The notes under the pieces were generated by a model. The model was given only the letters and a program-made list of their open reading frames with translations, made no database searches and had not been told where the DNA came from. A stretch of 64,000 bases of DNA from contig NZ_JAPDIR010000003.1 of the NCBI RefSeq assembly GCF_029870595.1, positions 300,907 through 364,906 on the forward strand, given 5' to 3'. This DNA comes from Sphingomonas sp. CBMAI 2297 (lineage in GTDB: Bacteria > Pseudomonadota > Alphaproteobacteria > Sphingomonadales > Sphingomonadaceae). Positions 53,633-63,245 of this stretch are shown in pieces; position 1 is the stretch's first letter; each line of letters opens with the position of its first letter. The position numbers and the translations under genes were made by a program.

Positions 53633-54613
53633 ATGGATCGTCGCGACCTGCTCGCCGCCGCCGGACTGGCCGGCCCGCTGCTCCCGCTTGCCGCCAGGGC
53701 CGCGTCCGATACGCCGCCCGGCCCCGTCGCTCCCGATGCGCGCGTCAACCTCTGGCCGGGAGAGGCACCGGGCCTGCTCGACCAGGCGTTGCGGGACCAT
53801 GTCGTGGTCCGCGGCGCCGATCCGGGCTTTCCCGATCGCGCGATGGAGCATGTCCGCACGCCACGGCTCGACATATTCCAGGCCGCCCGGCCGAACGGCG
53901 CCGCGATGCTCGTCATTCCCGGCGGCGGCTATGCCCGCGTGGTGATCGACAAGGAAGGCTATGAGCTGGGCCCCTGGCTCGCCGCGCGCGGGATCACCGC
54001 CTTCGTGCTCTTCTACCGCCTGCCCGGCGACCCCTGGCGCGACCCGGGCAACGTCGCCCTTGCCGATGCCCAGCGCGCCATGCGGCTGATCCGGCATCGC
54101 GCCGCCGAGTGGAAGGTCGATCCCGCCCGCGTCGGCGCCATGGGCTTTTCGGCCGGCGGGCATCTTTGCGCCGATCTCGCGGCGCGCTTCGGCCGCACCT
54201 CCTACGCGCCGATCGACCGGGCCGACACGCTCGACGCGCGCCCGTTCGTCGCCGCGCCGATCTATCCGGTCGTCTCGATGGACCCGGACTTCGCGCATAT
54301 AGGCTCGCGCACCCTGCTCATCGGCAAGGAGGCCACGCCCGCCCTGGCCGCCGAACACTCCCCCGAGCGCCAGGTCGGGGCCCATACGCCGCCCAGCTTC
54401 CTCTGCCATGCCGAGGACGACGCCACCGTGCCGGTCCGGAATACGATCGCCCTGCGCGCCGCCCTGAGGGCCGCCAAGGTGCCGGTGGAGACGCATCTGT
54501 TCGAGCAGGGCGGCCACGGCTTTGGCTGGGGTCCGCGCACCCTGGGCAAGCCCGCGCACGCCTGGCCCGAGCTGTTCCTCGCCTGGGCCAGGGGGCACGG
54601 CCTGCTGGGTTAG
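53633..54613 (+). CDS. Exported alpha/beta hydrolase (carbohydrate-esterase-like)
   Basis: 326 residues with a Tat-like leader (MDRRDLLAAAGLAGPLLPLA). NLWPGEAPGL echoes VWPGEAPGF of the hydrolase at 20729-21658, and the rest matches in order: oxyanion glycines MLVIPGGGYARVVI, FVLFYRLPGDPW, nucleophile VGAMGFSAGGHLCADLA, acid CHAEDDATVP and histidine EQGGHGFGWG. The two are paralogues with the same expected chemistry (deacylation). No receptor gene is next to this copy. The ribosome binding site is weak. Confidence 0.85.
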   Translation: MDRRDLLAAAGLAGPLLPLAARAASDTPPGPVAPDARVNLWPGEAPGLLDQALRDHVVVRGADPGFPDRAMEHVRTPRLDIFQAARPNGAAMLVIPGGGYARVVIDKEGYELGPWLAARGITAFVLFYRLPGDPWRDPGNVALADAQRAMRLIRHRAAEWKVDPARVGAMGFSAGGHLCADLAARFGRTSYAPIDRADTLDARPFVAAPIYPVVSMDPDFAHIGSRTLLIGKEATPALAAEHSPERQVGAHTPPSFLCHAEDDATVPVRNTIALRAALRAAKVPVETHLFEQGGHGFGWGPRTLGKPAHAWPELFLAWARGHGLLG

Positions 54614-54732
54614 GGTCGATCGACACTCAGGCCAAGGGTGTAGCCTGACGGGCCGGAACATTTCGAACCAGCCTCTTGCGTCACCCTGAGCTTGCTTGGC
54701 GCGTATCCCGTAAAGGCAAGTGCCCCCCCATT

Positions 54733-54762
54733 CCGTCATCCCCGCCTGCGCGGGGATGACGG
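54733..54762. repeat. REP-type palindrome, perfect
   Basis: CCGTCATCCCCGC - CTGC - GCGGGGATGACGG: perfect 13-bp inverted repeat, 4-base loop, between the hydrolase and the MerC-like gene. Confidence 0.9.
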
Positions 54763-54850
54763 CTATCGGGAGCGGAAGGGACAGAGCTGAATGTCGATCC
54801 GTCCCAGGCCCGGGCGCGACGACGGTGGAACCCGCAACCATTTTCGCCGC

Positions 54851-54863
54851 ATGTTATGTTGTA
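54851..54863. promoter_or_regulatory. Candidate Zur operator, copy 2
   Basis: ATGTTATGTTGTA, identical to 25338-25350, lies 30 bases upstream of the MerC-like start codon. Confidence 0.6.
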
Positions 54864-54893
54864 TCTTCAACTCGCTTGCCCTATATCCGCGCC

Positions 54894-55280
54894 ATGCCGG
54901 TGAGTCTTCCGTTGGCCCGCTTGTGGGGCGGCATTGATGCGCGCCTCGATCGTATCGCGATCGGGATCAGCGGGCTGTGCCTCGTCCATTGTGTCACCAC
55001 CACCATATTGCTCACCGTGATCTCCTCGGCCGGCGGCCTGCTCAACCCGGCGATCCACGAGATCGGCCTCACCCTCGCGATCGGCGTCGGCGCCTTCGCG
55101 CTGGTCAAGGGCGTGATGTCGCATGGCTATATGGCCCCGGCGGTCGTCGGCGCCTTCGGGCTTGGCATCATGGCCGGCGCATTGTCGCTGCCGCATGGCG
55201 ATTTCGAGATTTTCTGGACTTTGGTGGGCGTCAGCCTGGTCGCGCTGGGCCATGACCTCAACCGGCGCGCCACCTACTGA
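54894..55280 (+). CDS. MerC domain-containing membrane protein (second copy)
   Basis: 128 residues from the ATG at 54894; the frame is open upstream through a palindrome but that part has no coding character. ISGLCLVHCVTTTILLTVIS is the MerC metal-binding helix, and GLTLAIGVGAFALVKGVMSH and VGAFGLGIMAGALSLPHG are further helices. Probably carries or senses a divalent metal in the inner membrane; zinc is inferred from the partner gene and the shared upstream motif. Confidence 0.85.
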   Translation: MPVSLPLARLWGGIDARLDRIAIGISGLCLVHCVTTTILLTVISSAGGLLNPAIHEIGLTLAIGVGAFALVKGVMSHGYMAPAVVGAFGLGIMAGALSLPHGDFEIFWTLVGVSLVALGHDLNRRATY

Positions 55281-55317
55281 ACTTGCCGCGAGGGGCCTGC
55301 GAGCCTACATCTGATCC

Positions 55318-55776
55318 ATGCACGCGCACGACCATCACGAGCATCACGGCAACGATCTGACCAAGGCTGCCCAGGCGACGCTGGAGAAATCCGGCGAGCA
55401 ATGGACGACCATGCGCGAGCGGGTGTTCGAAGCGCTGGCGGGCTTCGACAAGCCGGCCTCCGCCTATGACATCGCCGAGGCCGTCTCCAGGGCGGAGGGG
55501 CGCCGCGTCGCCGCCAACAGCGTCTACCGCATCCTCGACCTGTTCGTCGGCGCCAATCTCGCGCGGCGGGTGGAGAGCGCCAACGCCTATATGGCGAACA
55601 CGCATCCCGACTGCCTGCACGACTGCATCTTCCTGGTCTGCGATAATTGCGGACAGACCACGCATATCGACGACGACTCGATCACCAGGACGGTGCGCGC
55701 CGCCGCCAAGGACATGGGCTTCTCGCCCGAGCGGCCGGTGATCGAAGTGCGCGGCAAATGCGCGGATTGCGACTGA
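55318..55776 (+). CDS. Fur-family regulator, Zur-like (second copy), with His-rich N terminus
   Basis: 152 residues. The first twelve residues, MHAHDHHEHHGN, contain six histidines, a probable extra metal-binding tail. Then the winged helix (MRERVFEALAGFDKPASAYD, VAANSVYRILDLFVGANLAR) and the metal domain with HPDCLHDCIFLVCDNCGQTT and C-terminal CADCD, giving both cysteine pairs. Placed 37 bases behind a MerC-like gene that has the shared 13-bp motif upstream. This arrangement and the one at 21766-22555 argue for two zinc regulators or for one zinc and one other metal. Confidence 0.88.
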   Translation: MHAHDHHEHHGNDLTKAAQATLEKSGEQWTTMRERVFEALAGFDKPASAYDIAEAVSRAEGRRVAANSVYRILDLFVGANLARRVESANAYMANTHPDCLHDCIFLVCDNCGQTTHIDDDSITRTVRAAAKDMGFSPERPVIEVRGKCADCD

Positions 55777-55860
55777 CCGCTCTCCCTGCACGGCGTCTGC
55801 ACGCAAAATCCACACGCGCAAGGTTCGACTTCCCGGAATCGGAAGAGTAAGGGCAGTTGG

Positions 55861-57786
55861 ATGGCCGATCTACCCAGCACGCCGCTGCTCGATACCGTCG
55901 ATACGCCCGAGGACCTGCGCAAGCTCGATCCGAAGCAGCTTCGCCAGCTCGCCGACGAGTTGCGCGCGGAAACCATCTCGGCCGTGGGCTCGACCGGCGG
56001 GCATCTCGGCTCCGGGCTCGGCGTCGTCGAGCTGACGGTCGCCATCCACTACGTCTTCAACACGCCCGACGACCGGCTGATCTGGGACGTCGGGCACCAA
56101 TGCTATCCGCACAAGATCCTCACCGGCCGCCGCGACCGGATCCGCACGCTGCGCCAGGGCGGCGGGCTCTCCGGCTTCACCAAGCGCAGCGAGAGCGAAT
56201 ACGACCCGTTCGGCGCCGCCCATAGCTCGACTTCGATCAGCGCCGCGCTGGGCTTCGCGATCGCCAACAAGCTGAGCGACAAGCCGGGCAAGGGCATCGC
56301 GGTGATCGGCGACGGCGCGATGAGCGCGGGCATGGCCTATGAGGCGATGAACAATGCCGAGGCCGCGGGCAACCGGCTGGTGGTGATCCTCAACGACAAC
56401 GACATGTCGATCGCGCCGCCGGTGGGCGGCCTCTCCGCCTATCTGGCGCGGATGGTGTCGTCGTCCGAATATATGGGCCTGCGCAGCCTGGCGAAGCGCG
56501 CGATCCGCAAATTCTCGCGGCGCCTGACCACGGCGGCGGGCAAGACCGAGGAGTTCGCCCGGGGCCTCGTCACCGGCGGCACGCTCTTCGAGGAGCTCGG
56601 CTTCTATTATGTCGGCCCGATCGACGGCCATAATCTCGAGCATCTGATCCCGGTGCTCGAGAATGTCCGCGATGCCGAGGAAGGCCCCATCCTCGTCCAT
56701 GTCGTCACCAAGAAGGGCAAGGGCTATGCTCCGGCCGAGGCGGCGGCGGACAAGTATCACGGCGTCCAGAAGTTCGACGTGATCACCGGCACCCAGGCCA
56801 AGGCGCCGCCGGGCCCGCCCGCCTATCAGAACGTCTTCGCCGACCAGCTGATCAAGGATGCCGAGCACGATCCCCGGATCGTCGCGATCACCGCCGCCAT
56901 GCCCTCGGGCACCGGCGTCGATCGCTTCGCCAGGGCCTATCCGGACCGCACCTTCGACGTCGGCATCGCCGAGCAGCACGCGGTGACCTTCGCCGCCGGG
57001 CTGGCGGCACAGGGCATGCGCCCGTTCTGCGCGATCTACTCGACCTTCCTGCAGCGCGCCTATGACCAGGTGGTGCACGACGTGGCGATCCAGAACCTGC
57101 CGGTCCGCTTCGCGATCGACCGCGCGGGCCTGGTCGGCGCGGACGGCGCGACCCATGCCGGCAGCTTCGACATCACCTATCTCGCCACCCTGCCCAACAT
57201 GGTGGTGATGGCCGCGGCCGACGAGGCCGAGCTGGTCCATATGACGCACACCGCCGTGCTGCACGACAGCGGCCCGATCGCGCTGCGCTATCCGCGCGGC
57301 AACGGCACCGGCGTGGCGCTTCCGCAAATTCCGCAACGGCTCGAGATCGGCAAGGGCCGCATCGTCCGCGAGGGCAAGACCGTGGCGATCCTCTCGCTCG
57401 GCACGCGCTTGGGCGAGGCGCTCAAGGCGGCCGACACGCTCGAGGCCAAGGGGCTCTCGACCACGGTCGCCGACCTGCGCTTCGCCAAGCCGCTCGACGA
57501 GGCGCTGATCCGCCGCCTGCTCGCCACCCATGAGGTGGCGGTGACGATCGAGGAAGGCGCGATCGGCGGCCTGGGCGCGCACGTCCTCACCATGGCGAGC
57601 GACCAGGGCCTGATCGATACGGGCCTCAAGCTGCGCACGATGCGCCTGCCGGACCTGTTCCAGGACCAGGACAAGCCCGAGCTGCAATATGCCGAGGCGG
57701 GCCTCAACGCCGACAACATCGTCGACACCGTGCTGAAGGCGCTGCGCTGGAACGAAACCCCGGTGAGCGACGGCGCGCGGGCCTGA
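55861..57786 (+). CDS. dxs: 1-deoxy-D-xylulose-5-phosphate synthase
   Basis: 641 residues, the usual length. N-terminal [20 protein letters not shown] and the thiamine-diphosphate motif [20 protein letters not shown] ending in NDNDMSI; middle domain [20 protein letters not shown] with the conserved EQHA glutamate; C-terminal transketolase domain. It condenses pyruvate and glyceraldehyde 3-phosphate at the start of the MEP isoprenoid pathway. It follows the Fur-type gene by 84 bases. Confidence 0.97.
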   Translation: MADLPSTPLLDTVDTPEDLRKLDPKQLRQLADELRAETISAVGSTGGHLGSGLGVVELTVAIHYVFNTPDDRLIWDVGHQCYPHKILTGRRDRIRTLRQGGGLSGFTKRSESEYDPFGAAHSSTSISAALGFAIANKLSDKPGKGIAVIGDGAMSAGMAYEAMNNAEAAGNRLVVILNDNDMSIAPPVGGLSAYLARMVSSSEYMGLRSLAKRAIRKFSRRLTTAAGKTEEFARGLVTGGTLFEELGFYYVGPIDGHNLEHLIPVLENVRDAEEGPILVHVVTKKGKGYAPAEAAADKYHGVQKFDVITGTQAKAPPGPPAYQNVFADQLIKDAEHDPRIVAITAAMPSGTGVDRFARAYPDRTFDVGIAEQHAVTFAAGLAAQGMRPFCAIYSTFLQRAYDQVVHDVAIQNLPVRFAIDRAGLVGADGATHAGSFDITYLATLPNMVVMAAADEAELVHMTHTAVLHDSGPIALRYPRGNGTGVALPQIPQRLEIGKGRIVREGKTVAILSLGTRLGEALKAADTLEAKGLSTTVADLRFAKPLDEALIRRLLATHEVAVTIEEGAIGGLGAHVLTMASDQGLIDTGLKLRTMRLPDLFQDQDKPELQYAEAGLNADNIVDTVLKALRWNETPVSDGARA

Positions 57787-57794
57787 TCCTTCTT

Positions 57795-57822
57795 CTCCCT
57801 CTCCCCTGAAGGGTAGAGGGAG
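57795..57822 (+). terminator. Hairpin after dxs
   Basis: CTCCCTCT/AGAGGGAG with inner CCC/GGG, loop TGAA, nine bases after the dxs stop. No T-run, but a compact, well-placed stem. Confidence 0.6.
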
Positions 57823-57929
57823 CAAAGCCCCAATAGCCCCAGGTTATGGCCATCGAACCTATGTTCCGATGGACAGCCGCATTTGCCCGGACCACCCTCC
57901 GCGCCAAAGCGCCATCCGGGGAATATCCA

Positions 57930-60290
57930 ATGCTGAACCGCCGTGCCTTTCTGCTGAGCTCGACCACGGCGCTGCTCACCGGCGCCGCCGCCGCGGCCGC
58001 GCCCCGGCTGGTCGCCGCCAAGCAGCAGAGCGTGCGCGGGGCGAGCGCGCCGATCGAGATCGTCGACGACGAATGGGGCACGCCGCACATTCGCGCCGCG
58101 ACGATCCCCGACGCGTTCTTCGGCCAGGGCTATGTCGTCGCGCGCGACCGGCTGTTCCAGATCGACCTGTCGCATCGCCGCGAGCTGGGCCGGCTCGCCG
58201 AGGCGTTCGGCGCGCGCTTCGCCCGGCACGACGCCAATGCCCGCCTCTTCCACTATCGCGGCGACATCGACGCCGAGCTGCGCCGCGTCCCCGCCGATGT
58301 GCTGGCCTGCGCCCGGGCCTATGTCGCCGGCATCAACGCGCGCATCGACGAAGTGATCGCCGACCCCTCGCTGCTGCCGCTCGAATATCGCATTCTGCAG
58401 ATCGTCCCGATCCGCTGGGACCTGCGCGACCTGGTGCGCGCCCGCGAGGCCTCGAGCGGCAATGTCGACGACGAGATCCGCCGCGCCCGCCTCGCCGCCC
58501 TGGGGCTGCTCGATCTCGACGCGATCGTCGCGCCGCTTCGCCCGGCCTGGACGATGAAGGTGCCCGACGGGCTCGACGCCGCGGCGGTGAGCACGGCCGA
58601 CCTGGGCGTGCTCAACATCGACAGCCTGCCCTGGGCCGAGCTCACCGGCCAGGACCCGGCGGCGGCTTCCGCCGAGCGCGCCAATGCCGGCAGCAACGCC
58701 TGGACGGTATCGCCCTCGCGCACCGCCACCGGCCGGCCGATCCTGGCCAACGACCCGCATCTCGGCATCGGCGGGTTCAGCCCGCGCCACGTCGCGCACC
58801 TGACCGCGCCGGGGCTCGACCTGATCGGCGGCGGCGCGCCCGGCCTGCCCGGCATCATGCAGGGCCATACCGATCGCTTCGCCTTTGGCCGCACCAACTT
58901 CCACATCGACCAGGGCGACCTGTTCGTCCTCGAGCTCGATCCGGCCGATCCCGAGCGCTATCGCCATGACGGCGGCTGGAAACGGTTCGACCGGGTGGAG
59001 GAAGCGATCGCGGTGAAGGGCGGCGCGCCCGTCACGGTGACGCTGCGCTATTCGGTCCAGGGTCCGGTGCTCTCGCACGATCCCGCGAAGCGCCGCGCCA
59101 CCGCGCTCGCCACGATCGCGATGCAGCCCGGCGGCGACGGCGCCTTCGCGATGATCGCGATCAACCTGGCCAGGGACTGGGACGGCCTGCGCAAGGCCTT
59201 CGCTCTCCACCCCTCGCCCACCAACTTCCATTATGCCGATGTCGACGGGAATACCGGCTGGCAGGTGATCGGCTTCGTGCCGGTGCGCAAGCGGGGCGAC
59301 GGGCTGCTCCCGGTGCCCGGCGACGGGCGCTACGACTGGACCGGCATGCGCAAGTTCGAGGCGCTGCCGAGCGTCTACAACCCCGCCAAGGGCTGGTTCG
59401 CCTCGGCCAACCAGAACAACCTGCCCGCCGACTGGCCGCGCGACCGCATCCCGGCCTTCTCCTTCCGCGATCCCTATCGCTATGACCGCATCGCCGAAAT
59501 GCTCGCTTCCCAGCCGAAGCACACATTGGCCGACAGCGCCGCGCTCCAGCACGACACGCTCTCCACCCCGGCGCGCCAGTTCCTCGCGCTGCTGCCCCAG
59601 GCCCCCTCGCCCGCCGCCCGGCCCGCGGTGGAGATGCTGCGCGGCTGGAACGCGCGGATCGACCGCGACAGCGGCGCCGCCGCGCTGTTCGAGGCGGTCT
59701 GGCGCGAGGCCGGCAAGCGCATGCTCGCCGCGATCGTGCCGGCCCGCGCCAGGGGGCTGATCCCCGGCATCGCGCCGTCGATCCTGCTCGACGCGCTGGC
59801 CAGGCCGGACGCGCGGCTGGGCGCCGATCCGGTCGCGGCGCGCGACGCGATGCTCGATGCGGCGCTGGCCGCCGGCTGGGCCGCGACCCGCGAGAAGCTC
59901 GGCCCCGATCCCGCCGCCTGGCGCTATGGCGCGCTCCACCAGGTGCGCCTGCGCCATCCGCTCTCCGCCATCCCCGCCATTGCCAGGGCCTTTCCGGCGA
60001 TCGAGGGCGAGGGCTCGGGCGGCGACGGCTATACCGTCATGGCGCGCTGGCTCGGCGCCGGCCCGGGCTGGCAGGTCGGCGGCGGCGCGAGCTATCTCCA
60101 GGTGATCGACGTCGGCGCCTGGGACAATTCGCTGATGCTGATCCTGCCCGGCCAGTCGACCGATCCGCGCTCCCCGCATTATCGCGACCAGTATCGCAAC
60201 TGGGCGGAGGGGCGGATGCAGCCCATGCCGTTCAGCCGCGCCGCGGTCGACGCCCGCGCCGCCGCGCGCACCACGCTGAGGCCCGCATGA
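57930..60290 (+). CDS. Penicillin-acylase family Ntn hydrolase, exported
   Basis: 786 residues from the ATG at 57930 (GGGGAA upstream). Tat-type leader NRRAFLLSSTTALLTGAAAA. The alpha part begins EIVDDEWGTPHIRAATIPDA and GQGYVVARDRLFQIDLSHRR; the self-cleavage site and catalytic serine are in NAGSNAWTVSPSRT (S about 247), followed by GRPILANDPHLGIG. The family cleaves amide bonds of penicillins, acyl-homoserine lactones and similar N-acyl compounds. The stop overlaps the next gene (ATGA), a serine hydrolase, and a D-aminoacylase-type gene lies beyond it: an acyl-amide processing group. Confidence 0.93.
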   Translation: MLNRRAFLLSSTTALLTGAAAAAAPRLVAAKQQSVRGASAPIEIVDDEWGTPHIRAATIPDAFFGQGYVVARDRLFQIDLSHRRELGRLAEAFGARFARHDANARLFHYRGDIDAELRRVPADVLACARAYVAGINARIDEVIADPSLLPLEYRILQIVPIRWDLRDLVRAREASSGNVDDEIRRARLAALGLLDLDAIVAPLRPAWTMKVPDGLDAAAVSTADLGVLNIDSLPWAELTGQDPAAASAERANAGSNAWTVSPSRTATGRPILANDPHLGIGGFSPRHVAHLTAPGLDLIGGGAPGLPGIMQGHTDRFAFGRTNFHIDQGDLFVLELDPADPERYRHDGGWKRFDRVEEAIAVKGGAPVTVTLRYSVQGPVLSHDPAKRRATALATIAMQPGGDGAFAMIAINLARDWDGLRKAFALHPSPTNFHYADVDGNTGWQVIGFVPVRKRGDGLLPVPGDGRYDWTGMRKFEALPSVYNPAKGWFASANQNNLPADWPRDRIPAFSFRDPYRYDRIAEMLASQPKHTLADSAALQHDTLSTPARQFLALLPQAPSPAARPAVEMLRGWNARIDRDSGAAALFEAVWREAGKRMLAAIVPARARGLIPGIAPSILLDALARPDARLGADPVAARDAMLDAALAAGWAATREKLGPDPAAWRYGALHQVRLRHPLSAIPAIARAFPAIEGEGSGGDGYTVMARWLGAGPGWQVGGGASYLQVIDVGAWDNSLMLILPGQSTDPRSPHYRDQYRNWAEGRMQPMPFSRAAVDARAAARTTLRPA

Positions 60291-61501
60291 GGCGCGCCGC
60301 GCCGCTCCTGCTTGCCGCCACTCTCGCCGCCGCCCCGGCCGCCGCGCAGGATCGCGGCAGCGACCGGGCGCTCGACCGGACAGTGGCCGATTTCCGCGCG
60401 CTCCACCGCGCCGAGGTCGCCAGGGCCGGGATCGCGGGCAGCAGCTTCTATGTGATCCGCGACGGCCGCACGATCGTCGCCGACCATATCGGCGAACAGG
60501 ATGCCGAGGCGCATGTGCCGGTCGACGCGCGCACCATCTACCATTGGGCGTCGATCACCAAGACGATGACCGGCATCGCGATCATGCAGCTGCGCGACCG
60601 CGGGCTGCTGAAGCTCGACGACCCGATCATCCGCTACGTCCCCGAGCTCGCCGGAGTGCACGACCCGTTCGGCGATCCGGGCGCGATCACTCTCCGCCAG
60701 CTGATGAGCCACAGCGCCGGCTTCCGGAACGGCACCTGGCCGTGGCGCGACAAGCCATGGCAGCCCTTCGAGCCCCCGGGCTGGAAACAGCTCGAGGCGA
60801 TGATCCCCTATACCGAGGTGCAGTTCAAACCGGGCAGCCGGTTCGGCTATTCCAATCCCGGCATCGTCTATCTCGGCCAGGTGATCGAGCGGCTCTCGGG
60901 CGAGGATTTCGAAGTCTATGTCGACAAGAACATCCTGCGCCCGCTCGGCATGCAATCGAGCTATTTCGACCGGACCCCGCCCTATCTCCTGCCCCACCGC
61001 GCCCACAGCTATTACATCCAGGGCGGCAAGCGTGTGCCGGCCCCGTTCGACGCCGATACCGGCGTGACCGTCTCGAACGGCGGGCTCAACGCGCCGCTGC
61101 CCGACATGGCGAAATATGTGGCCTTCCTGCTCGGCGATCCCAAGCGCGGCGCCGAATATGACCTCGTCCTCAAGCGCGCCTCGCTCGAGGAGATGTGGCG
61201 GCCGGTGATCAGCGCGGGCGAGGATTTCACCCAGGGACGGATGGCGCCGACCACCTGGAGCGGCCTGTCCTTCTTCCTCGACAGGACCGACGGCATCCGC
61301 ATCGTCGGGCATAATGGCGACCAGAACGGCTTCCGCACCTATCTGAGCCTGTGCCCCGACCAGCATCTGGGCACGCTGCTCGCCTTCAACACCGAGACGC
61401 GCGGCGTGGAGAATGATCCGGGCAACCGCGACATGCCGGAATCGCGCATCGCGCTGGCGACGGACGGGCTGTGCAAGGCAGTGGCGAAGGGCGGGAAATA
61501 A
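60287..61501 (+). CDS. Secreted serine hydrolase, class C beta-lactamase fold
   Basis: 404 residues; start overlaps the acylase stop. Signal peptide [19 protein letters not shown]. Nucleophile motif S-x-x-K is SITK (YHWASITKTMTGIAIMQL), the tyrosine motif is YSNPG, and the third motif is GHNGDQNGF. Most likely a periplasmic D,D-peptidase, amidase or esterase rather than a true resistance enzyme, because it is translationally coupled to an acylase. Confidence 0.92.
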   Translation: MRRAAPLLLAATLAAAPAAAQDRGSDRALDRTVADFRALHRAEVARAGIAGSSFYVIRDGRTIVADHIGEQDAEAHVPVDARTIYHWASITKTMTGIAIMQLRDRGLLKLDDPIIRYVPELAGVHDPFGDPGAITLRQLMSHSAGFRNGTWPWRDKPWQPFEPPGWKQLEAMIPYTEVQFKPGSRFGYSNPGIVYLGQVIERLSGEDFEVYVDKNILRPLGMQSSYFDRTPPYLLPHRAHSYYIQGGKRVPAPFDADTGVTVSNGGLNAPLPDMAKYVAFLLGDPKRGAEYDLVLKRASLEEMWRPVISAGEDFTQGRMAPTTWSGLSFFLDRTDGIRIVGHNGDQNGFRTYLSLCPDQHLGTLLAFNTETRGVENDPGNRDMPESRIALATDGLCKAVAKGGK

Positions 61502-61531
61502 GGCGATTAATAAGGCACCGTCCCGGTTTTT

Positions 61532-61668
61532 CGTCATCCCCGCGAAGGCGGGGATCCAGGGCAGCGCAGGGCTATCGATGCCATCGAGCGCACGCTCTCC
61601 GGAACCGCCTCGGCGAGCCGCACGCCATCAGCCCCTGGCTCTGGATCCCCGCCTTCGCGGGGATGACG
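61532..61668. mobile_element. 137-bp REPIN-like element with 28-bp perfect inverted ends
   Basis: Left arm CGTCATCCCCGCGAAGG then CGGGGATCCAG (61532-61559) is the exact reverse complement of the right arm (61641-61668). The middle carries ATCGATGCCATCGAGCGC and CTCCGGAACCGCC, clearly related to the middle of the element at 63523. Lies between convergent genes. No coding capacity. Confidence 0.85.
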
Positions 61669-61700
61669 GTTAGGAACACGGGGATGACGGTGAAAGGCAG

Positions 61701-63245
61701 CTATCGCCCTCGCCGCAGCAGCCGCCCGCTCTTCCCTACGCGCACGCCGCCCTCGAAAGCGGGCTTCCCATTCACCATCACCAGGTCGAACCCCTCGGCC
61801 GTGGCAAAGGGATCGACATAGGTGGAGCGCGCCTTCACCTTTGCCGGATCGAACAGGATCAGATCGGCCTTCGCCCCGGCGCGGATCACGCCGCGATCGG
61901 CCAGGCGCAGGATATGGGCGGGATAGCCGGTGCCCTTGCGGACCATCTCCTCGATCGTGAGCTTGCGGTCGCGCACCACATATTCCTCGACCAGCTTGGC
62001 ATAGGTGCCGGTCGCGCGCGGATGGCGCATGCCCGGCCCGCCATCGGTGGAGAAGGCGACGTGCGGGTCGACCAGCAGCACGTCCTGCAATGCCTTGTCC
62101 TGGGTGAAATGCGCGCCCGATCCGCTCTGCGGGCCGATCTTGATCAGGAAGTCGGCATAATCGAGCCCGGCCTCCCGCGCCGCCTGGGCCAGCGTCTTGC
62201 CGGCATAGGGCCTGGTGCCGATCAGCAGCGCCTCCGGCCCGCCGCGCCGGGTCATGCGCTGCACCAGATAGTCGCGCAGCTCCTGCCGCCGCTCGGCGAC
62301 CACCCTGGCATAGTCCGTCGGCGGCAGCGCCCATTTGGGGAACAGGATCGCGATGCCGGTATAGCCGGCCTCATAGGGATATTGATCGGCGGTCAGGTCG
62401 ATCCCCTGGCGGCGCTTCTCGGCCAGATAGGCGAGCAGCTCGCGGGCCCGCGCCTCGCCCTTGCCGAAGACGACCTTGAGGTGCGAGATGTGCGGCCGCG
62501 CCGGCAGCGACGAGGCGATCAGCTCGTCGATCGAGGCCTTGATATCCTCGTCATTTTCCGAGCGCATATGGCTCATCACCACGCCGCCATGGCGCGCCAC
62601 CACCTTGCCGAGATTGGTCAGCTCCGCGGTCTCCGAATAGATGCCCGGCACATATTCCAGGCCATAGGACAGGCCGAACGCCCCCGCCCCCAGCTCGGCA
62701 TCGAGCTGCGCCGCCATCCGCGCGAGCCCGGCCGCGTCGGGGCGGCGGACCGAATCCGGCACGCCCGCCGCGCGGCGCAGCGTGCCATGGCTGGCGAGCA
62801 ACGCGACATTGACGTCGATCGCCGCGCGATCGACCGCGGCCATCCAGCTCCGCGGATCGAGATCCTTGCCGAGCCGGGGCCCGCTGCCGTCCTGGCCAAG
62901 GGTGATCGTGGTCACGCCCATCGCGAGAAAGGCTTCATAGCTGTCGTCCAGCGGATCGCCATGGCTGTGCATGTCGATGAAGCCGGGCGCGAGCACCCGC
63001 CCCTCCCCGGCGATGATCCGCACCGCCGAGCCTCCTGCCGAAGCGGGCGCGACCTCGATGATCCGGTCGCCGGCGACCAGCACATTGGCGAGCCGGGGCG
63101 CCGCGCCCGTCCCGTCGACGAGCAGCACTTCGCGGAACAGGGTCTCGGGCTCGGCCGCCAGCGCGATCAGGCCCGGCCAGCTCGCCAGCCCCCCGGCCGC
63201 CACGGCCCCGCCAATCGCCTGCCGCCGTGTCAACCGCTGGGTCAT
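61701..63245 (-). CDS. N-acyl-D-amino-acid deacylase family amidohydrolase, exported
   Basis: 514 residues. Tat-type leader LTRRQAIGGAVAAGGLASWP. Metal ligands and signatures of the D-aminoacylase group: GFIDMHSHGDPLDDSYEAFL, ALLASHGTLRRAAG, GVVMSHMRSENDEDI, HISHLKVVFGKGEA and VAFSTDGGPGMRHPRATGTY, with the outer composite-sheet end DLILFDPAKVKARSTYVDP. It removes acyl groups from N-acyl-D-amino acids. Converges with the acylase-serine hydrolase pair across a 137-bp palindromic element; the shared theme is amide cleavage in the periplasm. Confidence 0.92.
   Translation of the reverse strand: MTQRLTRRQAIGGAVAAGGLASWPGLIALAAEPETLFREVLLVDGTGAAPRLANVLVAGDRIIEVAPASAGGSAVRIIAGEGRVLAPGFIDMHSHGDPLDDSYEAFLAMGVTTITLGQDGSGPRLGKDLDPRSWMAAVDRAAIDVNVALLASHGTLRRAAGVPDSVRRPDAAGLARMAAQLDAELGAGAFGLSYGLEYVPGIYSETAELTNLGKVVARHGGVVMSHMRSENDEDIKASIDELIASSLPARPHISHLKVVFGKGEARARELLAYLAEKRRQGIDLTADQYPYEAGYTGIAILFPKWALPPTDYARVVAERRQELRDYLVQRMTRRGGPEALLIGTRPYAGKTLAQAAREAGLDYADFLIKIGPQSGSGAHFTQDKALQDVLLVDPHVAFSTDGGPGMRHPRATGTYAKLVEEYVVRDRKLTIEEMVRKGTGYPAHILRLADRGVIRAGAKADLILFDPAKVKARSTYVDPFATAEGFDLVMVNGKPAFEGGVRVGKSGRLLRRGR

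Noticed and set aside
61669..61700. Additional REP copy (GGGGATGACGGTGAAAGG)
   Set aside because: Only a half-palindrome tail remains; not enough to call a separate element.
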